A program made the translations under genes and the position numbers. From Acidobacteriota bacterium (GTDB lineage Bacteria > Acidobacteriota > Thermoanaerobaculia > Thermoanaerobaculales > Sulfomarinibacteraceae): a DNA stretch of 51,805 nt. The DNA lies in NCBI GenBank assembly GCA_015493585.1, contig WGCW01000186.1, forward strand, positions 1 through 51,805. The letters are read 5' to 3'. Shown here piece by piece: positions 43,113 to 51,805 of the stretch. The notes under the pieces were generated by a model, which did not search any database, had not been told where the DNA came from, and saw nothing but the letters and a program-made list of their open reading frames with translations. The first letter of the stretch is position 1. Each line of letters opens with the position of its first letter.

Positions 43113-43694
43113 ATGACCGATATGGCGCAATCCGTGACACTTACCGATCAATCCGCGAATCCAGCGCCCCTTGGGCTGCTCGGATTCGGTATGACAACCG
43201 TCCTGTTAAACATGCATAACGCCGGGATTTTTGCCCTAGGCACAATGATCCTCGCCATGGGGATGTTCTATGGCGGAATGGCACAGATCTTCGCCGGCTG
43301 GATGGAGTGGAAGAAGGGCAACACCTTCGGGCTCGTCGCCTTCACCTCATACGGCCTTTTCTGGGAAACCCTCGTGTTCTTAATCCTGATGGGCAAGTGG
43401 GGCTGGTTCACCCCCGCAGCAAAGGGTGGCATGGTGTCCTACCTCTTCTTCTGGGGTCTCTTCACATTTGTCATGTGGATCGCGACGCTCAAGCATGCGA
43501 AGGCGCTTCAGGTCGTCTTCTTCACGTTGTTCATCCTCTTCTGGCTCCTCGCCTGGAGCGAGGCTGGCGGGGGCATTGTGATCAAGCACATTGCCGGCTG
43601 GGAAGGCATCTTCTGCGGTCTTTCAGCCATGTATCTGGCCCTGGCCGAGGTTCTCAACGAGACCTACGGCAAGACTGTGCTCCCGGTCGGATGA
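43113..43694 (+). CDS. satP: Acetate/succinate permease, GPR1/FUN34/YaaH family
   Basis: 193 residues with six membrane helices. The family signature [14 protein letters not shown] is at the N-terminus, and [20 protein letters not shown] and the FTSYGLFW region follow. Mediates proton-coupled or channel-like uptake of acetate across the inner membrane. ATG 43113 follows AGAGGAGG; a TTG two codons earlier is possible. First gene of the plus-strand cluster with porin, acetyl-CoA synthetase and its regulators. Confidence 0.94.
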   Translation: MTDMAQSVTLTDQSANPAPLGLLGFGMTTVLLNMHNAGIFALGTMILAMGMFYGGMAQIFAGWMEWKKGNTFGLVAFTSYGLFWETLVFLILMGKWGWFTPAAKGGMVSYLFFWGLFTFVMWIATLKHAKALQVVFFTLFILFWLLAWSEAGGGIVIKHIAGWEGIFCGLSAMYLALAEVLNETYGKTVLPVG

Positions 43695-43789
43695 CCGGAT
43701 GAGCAAGATCAACCGACGAGAGGACCACGCCCCGGTGTTTCGCGTACCGAGGCATTCCCCCTCGCCACAGAGATAGAAAGGAAAGGTCC

Positions 43790-45205
43790 ATGGGAAAACA
43801 ATCGAGAGGATTTCTTTCCCTGGTTGTGGCCACGTTGGTCATGCTCGCCATGCTCGCTGGGCCGGCGCTCGCACAACAAAGCAACGCTGTGAATCTTCAG
43901 ACAAAGATCCAGCAACTCCAGAAGGAGCTTGCGCAGCAAAAGGCCGAGAATCAGCGGCTGGAGGAACAGCTCCAGCAGCTCTCCGACGCAGTCGCTGGGT
44001 TGATGAAAACGCAGGCTGTCCAAGGGAAAAAGATCGAGGAACTCCCGAAAACGTTGAAAGTCGAATCGCGGGTGAAGCCGATTGGGAAAGAGAACATTTT
44101 CATTAAGGGATTCATCAGCACGTCGTTTTACATGCAGGATCAGAATTTCGTCTTCGGCAACGGACAGAACGCGGAGTTTCCGAAGCCGCCGGAGTACGAG
44201 CACAACCGCTGGTTTGCCGGAGGCGACGTCCGGAATACCCGGCTGGATATCGGTTTTAAGGGTCCAAAGCTGCAAGGCTGGAACGCTGGCGGCTTGATCG
44301 AAACGGACTTCTTCGGCGGGTTCAATGGATCTGGCGCGTTCAGCCACCAGCAGGCTCACCTCCGTCTCCGGCTCGGCTACATCCAGCTGACCAAGGGGCA
44401 AACCAAAATTCGCCTCGGTCAAGATTGGAGCCCACTGTTTGGCGAGTGGCCGATCTCGACGTCGCATATCGCCTTCCCTCTCGGCTACGGTTCGGCCGGG
44501 TATGTCGGCTGGCGCTTCCCAGGCATCTACCTCTGGCAGGGGCTGACCAGCAAGGACGCCCCGGTCAAGGTGCAGCTCCAGGCGGGCGTGTTCGAGGGAT
44601 CATGGAACGGTCCGGGAAGCCCAATCGCGACGCTCAGCGCCGGAAACGTCGGCTTCCGCCCTCAGGTTGAAGCACGGTTAAACATCAGCGGCAAGACATC
44701 TGCGGGATATCCGTGGAAGCTCTACATCGTCGGCCACTGGGACGAGAAAGACCTCAACGGTGTCAACAACGTCAACCCGAATCCGGCGATCGACAACAAG
44801 ATCACAGGAACGGCTGAAGAAATCGGCGGCAAAATCAAGATCGGCCGGTTCCTCATGCATGGAAATGCCTACTTTGCCAAGGGAGCGGGCCAGCAGTTCA
44901 CAGCGATCACGCAGTTCGGCGATATCTCGACCTGGGGTGCATGGATGCAGCTCGGATATGACCTGACCGATCACTGGAGCCTGTACGGCTTCTACGGCGT
45001 TGACGATCCGGACGACACGGACGTGCTGACCTGGGTCGGGAACAACGGCCGGGTCAAGAACACCATGTACAACTTGCACCTTCGCTACGCCTACGGACCG
45101 TACTGGTTCGGGATCGAATGGCTCCACGACAAGCTGGAAACCGGCCCCAACTCGACGGAGACAAAGGGTAATCAGATCGCGCTGAGCGCCCTTTACAAAT
45201 TTTAA
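43790..45205 (+). CDS. DcaP-like trimeric outer-membrane porin
   Basis: 471 residues. Signal peptide ending GPALAQ (residues 1-28), a coiled coil (~35-75: LQKELAQQKAENQRLEEQLQQL), then a beta-rich barrel with alternating aromatic girdle residues and the C-terminal Phe (ALYKF) required for barrel insertion. The coiled coil-plus-barrel layout resembles DcaP-type porins. Probably the outer-membrane entry for acetate or other small carboxylates. Ribosome site AAGGAAAGG. Spaced 95 bp after the permease and 20 bp before acsA. Confidence 0.85.
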   Translation: MGKQSRGFLSLVVATLVMLAMLAGPALAQQSNAVNLQTKIQQLQKELAQQKAENQRLEEQLQQLSDAVAGLMKTQAVQGKKIEELPKTLKVESRVKPIGKENIFIKGFISTSFYMQDQNFVFGNGQNAEFPKPPEYEHNRWFAGGDVRNTRLDIGFKGPKLQGWNAGGLIETDFFGGFNGSGAFSHQQAHLRLRLGYIQLTKGQTKIRLGQDWSPLFGEWPISTSHIAFPLGYGSAGYVGWRFPGIYLWQGLTSKDAPVKVQLQAGVFEGSWNGPGSPIATLSAGNVGFRPQVEARLNISGKTSAGYPWKLYIVGHWDEKDLNGVNNVNPNPAIDNKITGTAEEIGGKIKIGRFLMHGNAYFAKGAGQQFTAITQFGDISTWGAWMQLGYDLTDHWSLYGFYGVDDPDDTDVLTWVGNNGRVKNTMYNLHLRYAYGPYWFGIEWLHDKLETGPNSTETKGNQIALSALYKF

Positions 45206-45225
45206 GACTGGAAAGGAGTACGACT

Positions 45226-47256
45226 ATGCCTGAGGACAAAAGCGGCGAGAACGTCACAGAGGCACAAATCGCCGTCCATTGGAAAGAAGAGGAGACCTAT
45301 GCTCCTCCAACCTCATTTATCGCACAGGCCAACATGACCGACGAGGACGTGCTCGAGCGGTTTGGGGAGCAGAATTTTCCCAACTGCTTCAAGGAGTACG
45401 CCGACATGCTGGACTGGTACGAGTACTGGACCAAGACGCTCGACACGAGCAAGCCCCCGTTCTGGAGGTGGTTCGTCGGCGGCAAGCTCAATGCCTGCTA
45501 CAACTGTGTGGACCGTCATCTTCCCAAGTACAAGAACAAGACCGCCCTGCACTTCGTACCCGAGCCTGAGAACGAAGCGATCCATCACATGACCTACCAG
45601 GAGCTCTATGTCAAGGTCAACGAGTTCGCCATGCTTCTCAGAGACTTCTGCGGCCTCAAGCGCGGCGACCGTGTGACATTGCACATGCCCATGACGGCGG
45701 AGTTGCCGATCACCATGCTGGCCTGCGCACGTCTGGGCATCATCCACTCCCAGGTCTTTTCGGGCTTTTCCGGCAAGGCCTGTGCCGACCGGATTGTCGA
45801 CTCGGGCAGCCACGTGCTGATCACCGAGGACGCCTACTATCGGAGTGGCAAGCTCCTCGATCACAAGGTGAAGGCCGACATCGCCGTTGCCGAGGCCGAG
45901 AAGGAAGGCCAGAAGGTCGACAAGGTTCTCATCTGGCAGCGCTACCCGGGCAAGTACTCCGCCAAGACGCCGTTGGTTGAGGGCCGCGACTTTATCGTCA
46001 ACGATATCCTCCCGAAGTACCTCGGCGCCAAGGTCGAGCCCGAGAAGATGAACTCCGAGGATGTGCTCTTCCTAATGTACACCTCCGGAACGACCGGCAA
46101 GCCGAAGGGGGCACAGCACTCCACCGGCGGGTATATGGCTTATGTGACGGGCACCTCCAAGTACATCCAGGACATCCATCCCGAGGACGTCTACTGGTGC
46201 ATGGCCGACATCGGATGGATTACCGGTCATTCCTACATCGTGTACGGGCCGCTCGCCCTGGCCGCCTCGTCGGTGATCTTCGAGGGCGTCCCCACGTATC
46301 CGGACGCGGGACGCCCCTGGCGTGTCGCCGAGGAGCTCGACGTCAACATCTTCCACACTTCGCCGACGGCGATCCGTGCCCTGCGCCGGGTCGGCCCCGA
46401 CGAGCCCGCCAAGTACAACTACAACTTCAAGCACATGACCACCGTCGGCGAGCCGATCGAGCCCGAGGTCTGGCGCTGGTACTACAACGTGGTTGGCAAG
46501 AAGAAGGCTGTCATCGTCGATACCTGGTGGCAAACCGAAACCGGCGGGTTCCTCTGCTCCACGGTTCCGGCGATTCACAAGATGAAGCCCGGCTCCGCCG
46601 GTCCCGGCGTTCCCGGCATTTATCCAGAGATCCTCGATGACAATGGCCAGCCGCTGCCACGCGGCTCGAACAAGGCCGGCAACATCGTCATCCGCAACCC
46701 GTGGCCGGGTCTGATGCAGACGATTTGGCACGATGACGAACGCTTCGTCAGGCAGTACTACGAACGGTACTGCGCTGACAAGAACAGCACCGACTGGCAC
46801 GACTGGCCCTACTTCGCGGGCGACGGCGCCGTCGAGGCGCCGGACGGCTACTTCCGGATCCTCGGGCGCATCGACGACGTGATCAATGTCGCCGGTCACC
46901 GGCTGGGCACCAAGGAGCTCGAGTCGGCTGCGCTGATGGTTCCTGAGATCGGCGAGGCGGCCGTTGTTCCGGTCCCGGATCCGATCAAAGGCCGGCTCCC
47001 CCACGTCTTCGTCTCCCTCAAGCCCGGTATCCAAGCCAGCAAGGAGATCGAGCAGAAGGTGTCTGACACCTTGGCGGCGGAGATTGGACCGATCGCCAAG
47101 CCTGGCCGGGTCTGGATCGTGCCCGACATGCCGAAGACCCGTTCGGGCAAGATCATGCGGCGCGTGCTGGCGGCCGTCGCCTCCGGTCAGGACACCGGAG
47201 ACACAACGACGCTCGCCAACCCGGAGGTCGTTGAAAAAATTAAATCGCTCGCGTAA
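45226..47256 (+). CDS. acsA: AMP-forming acetyl-CoA synthetase
   Basis: 676 residues. Acs family motifs: YTSGTTGKPKGAQHSTGGY, WWQTETGGF, YFAGDGA and the A10 PKTRSGKIMRR containing the catalytic Lys that is acetylated in regulated enzymes. The residues ACYNCVDRHL near the N-terminus are typical. Converts acetate, ATP and CoA to acetyl-CoA. GGAAAGGAG ribosome site. Followed by an intrinsic terminator. The next genes encode an acetyltransferase and a deacetylase that in other bacteria control this Lys. Confidence 0.98.
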   Translation: MPEDKSGENVTEAQIAVHWKEEETYAPPTSFIAQANMTDEDVLERFGEQNFPNCFKEYADMLDWYEYWTKTLDTSKPPFWRWFVGGKLNACYNCVDRHLPKYKNKTALHFVPEPENEAIHHMTYQELYVKVNEFAMLLRDFCGLKRGDRVTLHMPMTAELPITMLACARLGIIHSQVFSGFSGKACADRIVDSGSHVLITEDAYYRSGKLLDHKVKADIAVAEAEKEGQKVDKVLIWQRYPGKYSAKTPLVEGRDFIVNDILPKYLGAKVEPEKMNSEDVLFLMYTSGTTGKPKGAQHSTGGYMAYVTGTSKYIQDIHPEDVYWCMADIGWITGHSYIVYGPLALAASSVIFEGVPTYPDAGRPWRVAEELDVNIFHTSPTAIRALRRVGPDEPAKYNYNFKHMTTVGEPIEPEVWRWYYNVVGKKKAVIVDTWWQTETGGFLCSTVPAIHKMKPGSAGPGVPGIYPEILDDNGQPLPRGSNKAGNIVIRNPWPGLMQTIWHDDERFVRQYYERYCADKNSTDWHDWPYFAGDGAVEAPDGYFRILGRIDDVINVAGHRLGTKELESAALMVPEIGEAAVVPVPDPIKGRLPHVFVSLKPGIQASKEIEQKVSDTLAAEIGPIAKPGRVWIVPDMPKTRSGKIMRRVLAAVASGQDTGDTTTLANPEVVEKIKSLA

Positions 47257-47284
47257 CCACAGCAACGGTTTCGTGACGCATCAC

Positions 47285-47315
47285 CGGCCGGGCCCATGTG
47301 GCCCGGCCGCTTTTT
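47285..47315 (+). terminator. Intrinsic terminator after acsA
   Basis: CGGCCGGGCC, loop CATGT, GGCCCGGCCG, then C and TTTTT: a 10-bp GC-only stem with T-run, 29 bp after the acsA stop. It separates the permease-porin-acsA transcript from the acetyltransferase operon, unless read-through occurs. Confidence 0.92.
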
Positions 47316-47353
47316 GCCATGACAAGCCCCGAATGCCATGGTAACGTACCTTT

Positions 47354-49792
47354 ATGTTTCGCATCATTACCGAAGGCATGAGGTACCGCGAGCATGTATT
47401 GCTCAAGGATGGGCTCGGGGTGCTTCTCCGCCCGGCGACACCGGATGATGTTCCGCTCGTCAAGGATCTGCTGAGCCGGGTGTCCCGTGAGAGCTTACAG
47501 ATGCGGTTCATGGCGACCATTGCTGAGGTGCCGCACGAGACCGTTGTCCAGATGTGCAGTGGGGACTTCACCGAACGCGGCTGCCTCCTCGCCATCGTTG
47601 GCGAGGGTGAGGACGAGCGTGTCATCGGTCTCGGTGACTACATCGGGTACGGGGACGGCCGGACAGCTGAAGTCTCATTTCTGGTCGATGATTCCTACCA
47701 GGGACGGGGCATCGGCACACTGATCCTGGAACGTCTCGCCGGCATCGCTGCCACGTTCGGATACGTGGAATTCGAAGCCGAGGTACTCTGGGAAAACCGG
47801 GCCATGATCAACGTCTTCCGCTCGTCGGGCTTCGATCTCCACCAGGGTATCGACAGCGGTGTGATCCACGTCGAGTTTCCCATCGATGCCCCGCGGGCGC
47901 TGCGCGAACGGGGAGAAATCCGTGAGCGGATCGCCACCGCCAACTCGCTCACCCCGCTCTTACGGCCAAAGACAGTCGCCGTTGTCGGCGCCTCCAGGGA
48001 GAAGAGCGGTATTGGGAACATGATCTTCCGCCACATCCTCCACGCACGTTTCGAGGGGACCGTGTACCCCGTCAACAACCACGCTGAATCCGTCCACGGT
48101 ATCCGTGCCTACCCGTCCCTTCAGGATCTGCCGGAACCTGTCGATCTGGTCGTGGTCGCGGTCCCTGCCGAGGCTGTCACCGACGTGGCGGAGCGAGCTG
48201 CAGCAGCCGGGGCTAAAGGGCTCGTTGTCGTCAGTGCTGGCTTTGCGGAGACGGGCCCTGAAGGTGCGGACCGTCAACAGGAGCTCGTCAGGCTCGTCCG
48301 GAGCCAGGGCGTCCGCCTCATCGGCCCCAACTGCCTCGGCGTGATCAACACAGATCCCGAGATCCATCTGAACGCCAGCCTGGCCCCAGAAATCCCCCCG
48401 TACGGGCGGGTCGGGTTCTTCTCGCATTCTGGCGGCCTCGGACTCGTCATCCTGGAGCATGCCATCGAACGCGGAATCGGCTTTTCCAGCTTCGTTTCCG
48501 CCGGGAATCGTGCCGACGTGTCGGGCAACGACATCCTCCAATACTGGGAGGAGGATTCGAACACGGACATGGCTCTCCTCTACCTGGAGACCTTTGGCAA
48601 CCCGCGAAAGTTTGCCCGGATTGCCCGCCGATTCACCCACCGCAAACCGATCCTGTGCGTCAAGAGCGCCCGCAGCGCCGCAGGACAGGTCGCCGCATCT
48701 GGTCGAACCGAAGGTACGTTCGGCAGCGAGCTCGAGGTCGAGGCGCTCTTCCGCCAGGCGGGCATTATCAGGGCGGAGACCCTGGATGAGATGTTTGATG
48801 TTGCCGTGCTGCTGACCCACCAGCCCCTCCCACGTGGAAACCGCGTCGCCATCGTCTGTAACTCGCGCGGTGTCGCCACGCTCTTCGCCGACGCAAGCGA
48901 GGCTCAGGGTCTTGAGATCTCCGGACCCGGCATCCTCGACCTCGGTCCTCTTGCCACGCCAGAGGCCTACGAGAAGGCCGTGCAAACAGCCCTGGAGCAC
49001 GAGGATGTTGATGCCCTGCTCGTCAGCTTTGCCTGTATCGGTGAGTGCACGGGAGAGCCTGTCGCCCGGGCAATCCACCGCGGCTATGTCGCGGCTGAAA
49101 CCACAACTGGCTTTGCAAAACCAACGCTCCTGTGTTTCATGGGCCTCCACGGAGCCCTCCAGCCCGTTTCACCAGCCCAGGAAGATGCCCCACACCACGT
49201 CTTTCCAACCTACCTCTTCCCGGAATCGGCGCCGAAGGCGCTGGCAAAGGCCGTTCGCTACGCGGCGTTCCGGAGGCAAAAGGCAGGCACCCTCGCCTGG
49301 TACGACGACACCGATGCGGCAGCGGCGAGGGCCGCAGTCAAGGCTGCGCTGGAAGCGGCTGGCAGGGACCATGAGCTGGTCTGGATCGATAAAGAGCGCG
49401 CCCATTCGATCCTCAAGCATTTCCGGATTCCAGTCGCGAGCTTCGAGAAGGACGGGCCTGCCATGAGCGTCGTCGTGCATCCAGATCCTCATTTCGGCCC
49501 GCTCATCGAGCTCTTCGTGCCGGGGATCAAGCCGATCATCCGGATTACCCCGTTGACGGACCGGGACATCGAGGAGACCGTGGCGGCCGCTGGCCTCCAG
49601 GACGGGAACGATGTTGGCGAGCTCCTTGGCAGGATCTCCCAACTGATCGAAGAGGTACCTTGGCTCGCCGCACTGCGCGCAACCGTGCACCCTCCCCTTG
49701 ATGGGGACACCGGCTCATGCGCCGTCGTTCATGAGGACGTTCGGATCGGCTTGGCTCCGGACGGTTTCTCCATAACCGGGGCCAGCTCCTGA
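47354..49792 (+). CDS. Pat-like protein acetyltransferase: N-terminal GNAT fused to acyl-CoA-synthetase-like domains
   Basis: 812 residues. The GNAT domain (~20-175) shows EVSFLVDDSYQGRGIGTLILE. A CoA-binding Rossmann domain (~200-330: TVAVVGASREKSGIGN) and succinyl-CoA-ligase-like domains (GRVGFFSHSGGLG, FVSAGNRADVSGND) follow. The C-terminal ATP-grasp_5 remnant goes from HSILKHFRIPV straight to PHFGPLIELFVPG, so the nucleotide-binding half is missing, and the metal-binding DxNP is replaced by VHPPL. The synthetase part is probably a sensor only. Domain order is reversed relative to E. coli/Salmonella Pat. Expected to acetylate and inactivate AcsA. It follows the acsA terminator. Confidence 0.88.
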   Translation: MFRIITEGMRYREHVLLKDGLGVLLRPATPDDVPLVKDLLSRVSRESLQMRFMATIAEVPHETVVQMCSGDFTERGCLLAIVGEGEDERVIGLGDYIGYGDGRTAEVSFLVDDSYQGRGIGTLILERLAGIAATFGYVEFEAEVLWENRAMINVFRSSGFDLHQGIDSGVIHVEFPIDAPRALRERGEIRERIATANSLTPLLRPKTVAVVGASREKSGIGNMIFRHILHARFEGTVYPVNNHAESVHGIRAYPSLQDLPEPVDLVVVAVPAEAVTDVAERAAAAGAKGLVVVSAGFAETGPEGADRQQELVRLVRSQGVRLIGPNCLGVINTDPEIHLNASLAPEIPPYGRVGFFSHSGGLGLVILEHAIERGIGFSSFVSAGNRADVSGNDILQYWEEDSNTDMALLYLETFGNPRKFARIARRFTHRKPILCVKSARSAAGQVAASGRTEGTFGSELEVEALFRQAGIIRAETLDEMFDVAVLLTHQPLPRGNRVAIVCNSRGVATLFADASEAQGLEISGPGILDLGPLATPEAYEKAVQTALEHEDVDALLVSFACIGECTGEPVARAIHRGYVAAETTTGFAKPTLLCFMGLHGALQPVSPAQEDAPHHVFPTYLFPESAPKALAKAVRYAAFRRQKAGTLAWYDDTDAAAARAAVKAALEAAGRDHELVWIDKERAHSILKHFRIPVASFEKDGPAMSVVVHPDPHFGPLIELFVPGIKPIIRITPLTDRDIEETVAAAGLQDGNDVGELLGRISQLIEEVPWLAALRATVHPPLDGDTGSCAVVHEDVRIGLAPDGFSITGASS

Positions 49793-49805
49793 CTCTGGAG
49801 GTCAC

Positions 49806-50432
49806 ATGCTCGTACGAGAAATCATGCATCCGGACCCAATCACCGCATCGCCGGACATCTCGCTGGAGGAGGCGTATGCTCTGATGAACGCAAAGAACAT
49901 CAGGCACCTCCCCATTGTGCGTGGCTCGACCTTGACCGGCCTGATCACTGATCGCGATCTCCGCCTGGCGACAAGCTCCCTGGCGGCAAAACCGTTTCCG
50001 CCCTCGGCAACTGTCGCACAGGTCATGAAATCTCCCGTGACGACTGCAGATCCGCTGGACCCGGTCGAGGTCGCCGCACGCACGATGCGCGAGCTCAAGA
50101 TCGGCTGTATGCCGGTCCTGGAAGAAAACGAGCTGGTTGGTATCTTCACCAGCATCGACCTCCTCGACGCAATGATTCGTTTGACTGGGGTCCACCGTCC
50201 CTCCGGCCGTTTGGAGGTCAGTCTTGCAGACCGTCCGGGCGAGCTCGCACGTCTGACTGGGCTCCTCAGTGAACGGAACGTCAACATTCAGTCGATCCTC
50301 AGTTACCCCGGCCCGTCCGGCCGGTTGAGGCTGGTCTTGCGCGTCGCTTCGATTGAAACCCGGCCTCTTGCCGAGGCGCTCTGTTCGGCTGGCATCGATA
50401 TTGTGTGGCCACCCCAGCGGTCATGCCGGTAG
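49806..50432 (+). CDS. acuB: CBS-pair and ACT domain protein (AcuB-like)
   Basis: 208 residues. Two CBS domains (VREIMHPDPITASPDISLEE, then VMKSPVTTADPLDPVEVAA through LVGIFTSIDLLDAM) and a C-terminal ACT domain (LEVSLADRPGELARLTGLLSERNVNIQSI). In Bacillus the acuABC genes control AcsA; AcuB is thought to sense adenylates or amino-acid-type ligands, but its biochemistry is poorly known. Ribosome site CTGGAGG. Overlaps acuC by 10 bp. Confidence 0.88.
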   Translation: MLVREIMHPDPITASPDISLEEAYALMNAKNIRHLPIVRGSTLTGLITDRDLRLATSSLAAKPFPPSATVAQVMKSPVTTADPLDPVEVAARTMRELKIGCMPVLEENELVGIFTSIDLLDAMIRLTGVHRPSGRLEVSLADRPGELARLTGLLSERNVNIQSILSYPGPSGRLRLVLRVASIETRPLAEALCSAGIDIVWPPQRSCR

Positions 50433-51553
50433 CGATCTATCACCCCGAGTACGGCGCGTACGCCTTCGACGCCAATCATCCGTTCAGTCCGTTGCGGATC
50501 GAGATGGTGCTCGACCTTCTCCGTGAGGCCCACATCCCACTCGAGCTGCTCAAGCCCGATGCAGCGACTCCCGATGAGCTTCGGATGGTGCACGAAGCGA
50601 GCTATCTCGACGCCGTCGCGGCCGTGAGCTGCGATCCTGCGGACCCCCGCTTCGAGTATGGGCTGGGAACGCCCGACAATCCGGTCACAGCAGGTATGGA
50701 TCGCGGGGCGGCCCGAATCGCCGGCGGCACGCTGACCGGAGCCCGTATGATCGCCGAAGGCCGGGCGTCGAAGATCCTGCAGATGGGCGGCGGGCTGCAC
50801 CACGCCCGGCCCGCCCTGGCCTCAGGATTTTGCCTCTTCAACGATCTCGCGATCGCCATCAAGAACCTGATCCAGCACGGTCTCCACGTCGCGTACCTCG
50901 ATATCGACGTCCATCACGGGGATGGCGTCCAGTCAATCTTCTACGACGATGACCACGTGATGACGTTGAGCTTCCACGAGTCGGGCGAATACCTCTTCCC
51001 CGGTACCGGCTGGACCCACGAGCTCGGGCAGGGGATGGGCCGGGGGTTCAAGCTCAACGTACCGCTGGAGCCGTTTACCGAGGGAGACAGCTACCTCGAA
51101 ATCCTTGACATGGTGGCGCAACCGGCGCTCGAATACTTCCGCCCTGACGTCATCGTCTTCCAGGCCGGCGCTGACGCACACTATGCCGATCCTCTCGCCG
51201 ATCTTCTCCTGACGACGCAGACCTACGAAACCATCTTCCAACGTGTCATCGGCTACGCGAACCGTTTCGCCAAGGGCCATCTCCTCACTACGTTCGGCGG
51301 GGGCTACTCACTGACCGCGACGCCCCGCATCTGGACCATCCTCTATCTGGTACTCTTCGGCCATCCGCTCTTCGAAGCGCTTCCCGCGCCGTGGATCGAA
51401 CGATGGCGGAAGCATCTGGGAGAGAACCCGCCGCGTACGCTGCACGACCCGCCTCACCCGTACGAAGCGATTCCACGGCGGGACGAGATCAACCGCCACA
51501 ACCGGCTGATGGCCCAGAGGCTGCTCGATGCGGTGTCGATGCTCTGGCTGTGA
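50423..51553 (+). CDS. acuC: AcuC-type histone deacetylase-family lysine deacetylase
   Basis: 376 residues. HDAC core: IYHPEYGAYAFDANHPFSP, GGGLHHARPALASGFCLFND with the His-His pair, YLDIDVHHGDGVQ with the Zn ligands Asp and His, and QAGADAHYADPLADL with the third ligand. Removes acetyl groups from lysine; in Bacillus AcuC reactivates AcsA. ATG 50423 overlaps the acuB stop; a GTG at 50405 would add six residues. Last gene of the set, convergent with the tRNA. Confidence 0.94.
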   Translation: MPVAIYHPEYGAYAFDANHPFSPLRIEMVLDLLREAHIPLELLKPDAATPDELRMVHEASYLDAVAAVSCDPADPRFEYGLGTPDNPVTAGMDRGAARIAGGTLTGARMIAEGRASKILQMGGGLHHARPALASGFCLFNDLAIAIKNLIQHGLHVAYLDIDVHHGDGVQSIFYDDDHVMTLSFHESGEYLFPGTGWTHELGQGMGRGFKLNVPLEPFTEGDSYLEILDMVAQPALEYFRPDVIVFQAGADAHYADPLADLLLTTQTYETIFQRVIGYANRFAKGHLLTTFGGGYSLTATPRIWTILYLVLFGHPLFEALPAPWIERWRKHLGENPPRTLHDPPHPYEAIPRRDEINRHNRLMAQRLLDAVSMLWL

Positions 51554-51584
51554 CGTGGCGCCCTGAGGCGTTGCACGACAGGAA

Positions 51585-51662
51585 TGGCGACCCCAACGGG
51601 ATTTGAACCCGTGTTGCCGGCGTGAAAGGCCGGTGTCCTCGACCTGGCTAGACGATGGGGTC
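51585..51662 (-). tRNA. tRNA-Glu (anticodon TTC)
   Basis: 78 nt including an encoded CCA. 7-bp acceptor stem GACCCCA/TGGGGTC, anticodon arm CCGGC-CTTTCAC-GCCGG with TTC at 51626-51624, T-arm ACGGG-TTCAAAT-CCCGT, discriminator G. D-arm starts GTCTAG as in most bacterial tRNA-Glu. Confidence 0.97.
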
Positions 51663-51805
51663 GCACGCAGTATCTTCGATTGTCGCCCCGGCGGCACCGG
51701 GACGATCATCCTACACGAAAACCTCCCGTGGAAAAAGACCCACCGGGGCTCACGTTGGTGCGATGTCCGTTCCTGCCTGAGCGCATGGCCGGCACGGGGT
51801 CGATC

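Overview
The window is one contiguous, GC-rich (roughly 60%) stretch of a bacterial chromosome, densely coded, with about 44 protein genes, one tRNA and one conspicuous repeat island. The outer-membrane porin, multihaem cytochromes, FHA-type enhancer-binding protein, DUF4388/DUF1844 proteins and an HspR-controlled dnaK operon suggest a Gram-negative, deep-branching lineage such as Acidobacteriota (Thermoanaerobaculia-like). That placement is inference; no 16S or other decisive marker is present.

Layout. 1-327: repeat modules. 328-1599: MgtC/DUF4010 membrane protein. 7863 down to 1610 (minus): the classic phoH-pgpH-ybeY-corC-era cluster plus a small glutaredoxin. 8.3-10.8 kb: cobalamin adenosyltransferase divergent from a secreted nuclease. 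18.3 down to 10.9 kb (minus): di-haem cytochrome c, a DUF1573 protein with an in-frame TGA at the conserved Cys, an M29 aminopeptidase, a ClpX-like ATPase, an FHA/AAA+ regulator lacking a proper GAFTGA loop, and an unrecognised gene. 18.4-20.8 kb (plus): a nuclease-helicase fusion. 24.5 down to 20.8 kb (minus): dnaK-hsp20-hspR-sigma factor with a HAIR-like operator on the promoter. 28.2 down to 24.6 kb: DUF1844, a TPR/zinc-ribbon membrane protein and DUF4388. 32.0 down to 28.3 kb: hbd-crt-DUF47-pit. 32.3-34.3 kb: about 2 kb of nested repeats with no gene. 38.5 down to 34.3 kb: a GspE-N-domain protein, then fumA-fumB-mdh and a small exported protein. 42.5 down to 38.6 kb: nth-yjjX-tdk, then an 11-haem cytochrome with a cytochrome b partner. 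43.1-51.6 kb (plus): acetate permease, porin, AMP-forming acetyl-CoA synthetase, a GNAT/acyl-CoA-synthetase fusion, AcuB-like CBS-ACT protein and AcuC deacetylase. tRNA-Glu lies at the right edge.

How the genes work together. The right-hand 8.5 kb reads as an acetate assimilation module: outer-membrane entry, inner-membrane uptake, activation to acetyl-CoA, and reversible lysine acetylation of the synthetase with nucleotide/ligand sensing. Fumarase and malate dehydrogenase supply adjacent TCA steps. The heat-shock operon encodes its probable own repressor as well as a sigma factor.

Most notable observations: (1) the DUF1573 gene is a candidate selenoprotein: TGA replaces the first Cys of the SCGCT motif, the frame stays open for over 300 codons afterwards, and a 10-bp stem-loop follows at bacterial-SECIS distance; (2) a 220-bp MITE-like family with 18-bp terminal inverted repeats, one copy flanked by a 5-bp direct repeat; (3) a ~140-bp element that also occurs as a head-to-head foldback pair; (4) a protein acetyltransferase with N-terminal GNAT and a gutted ATP-grasp domain.
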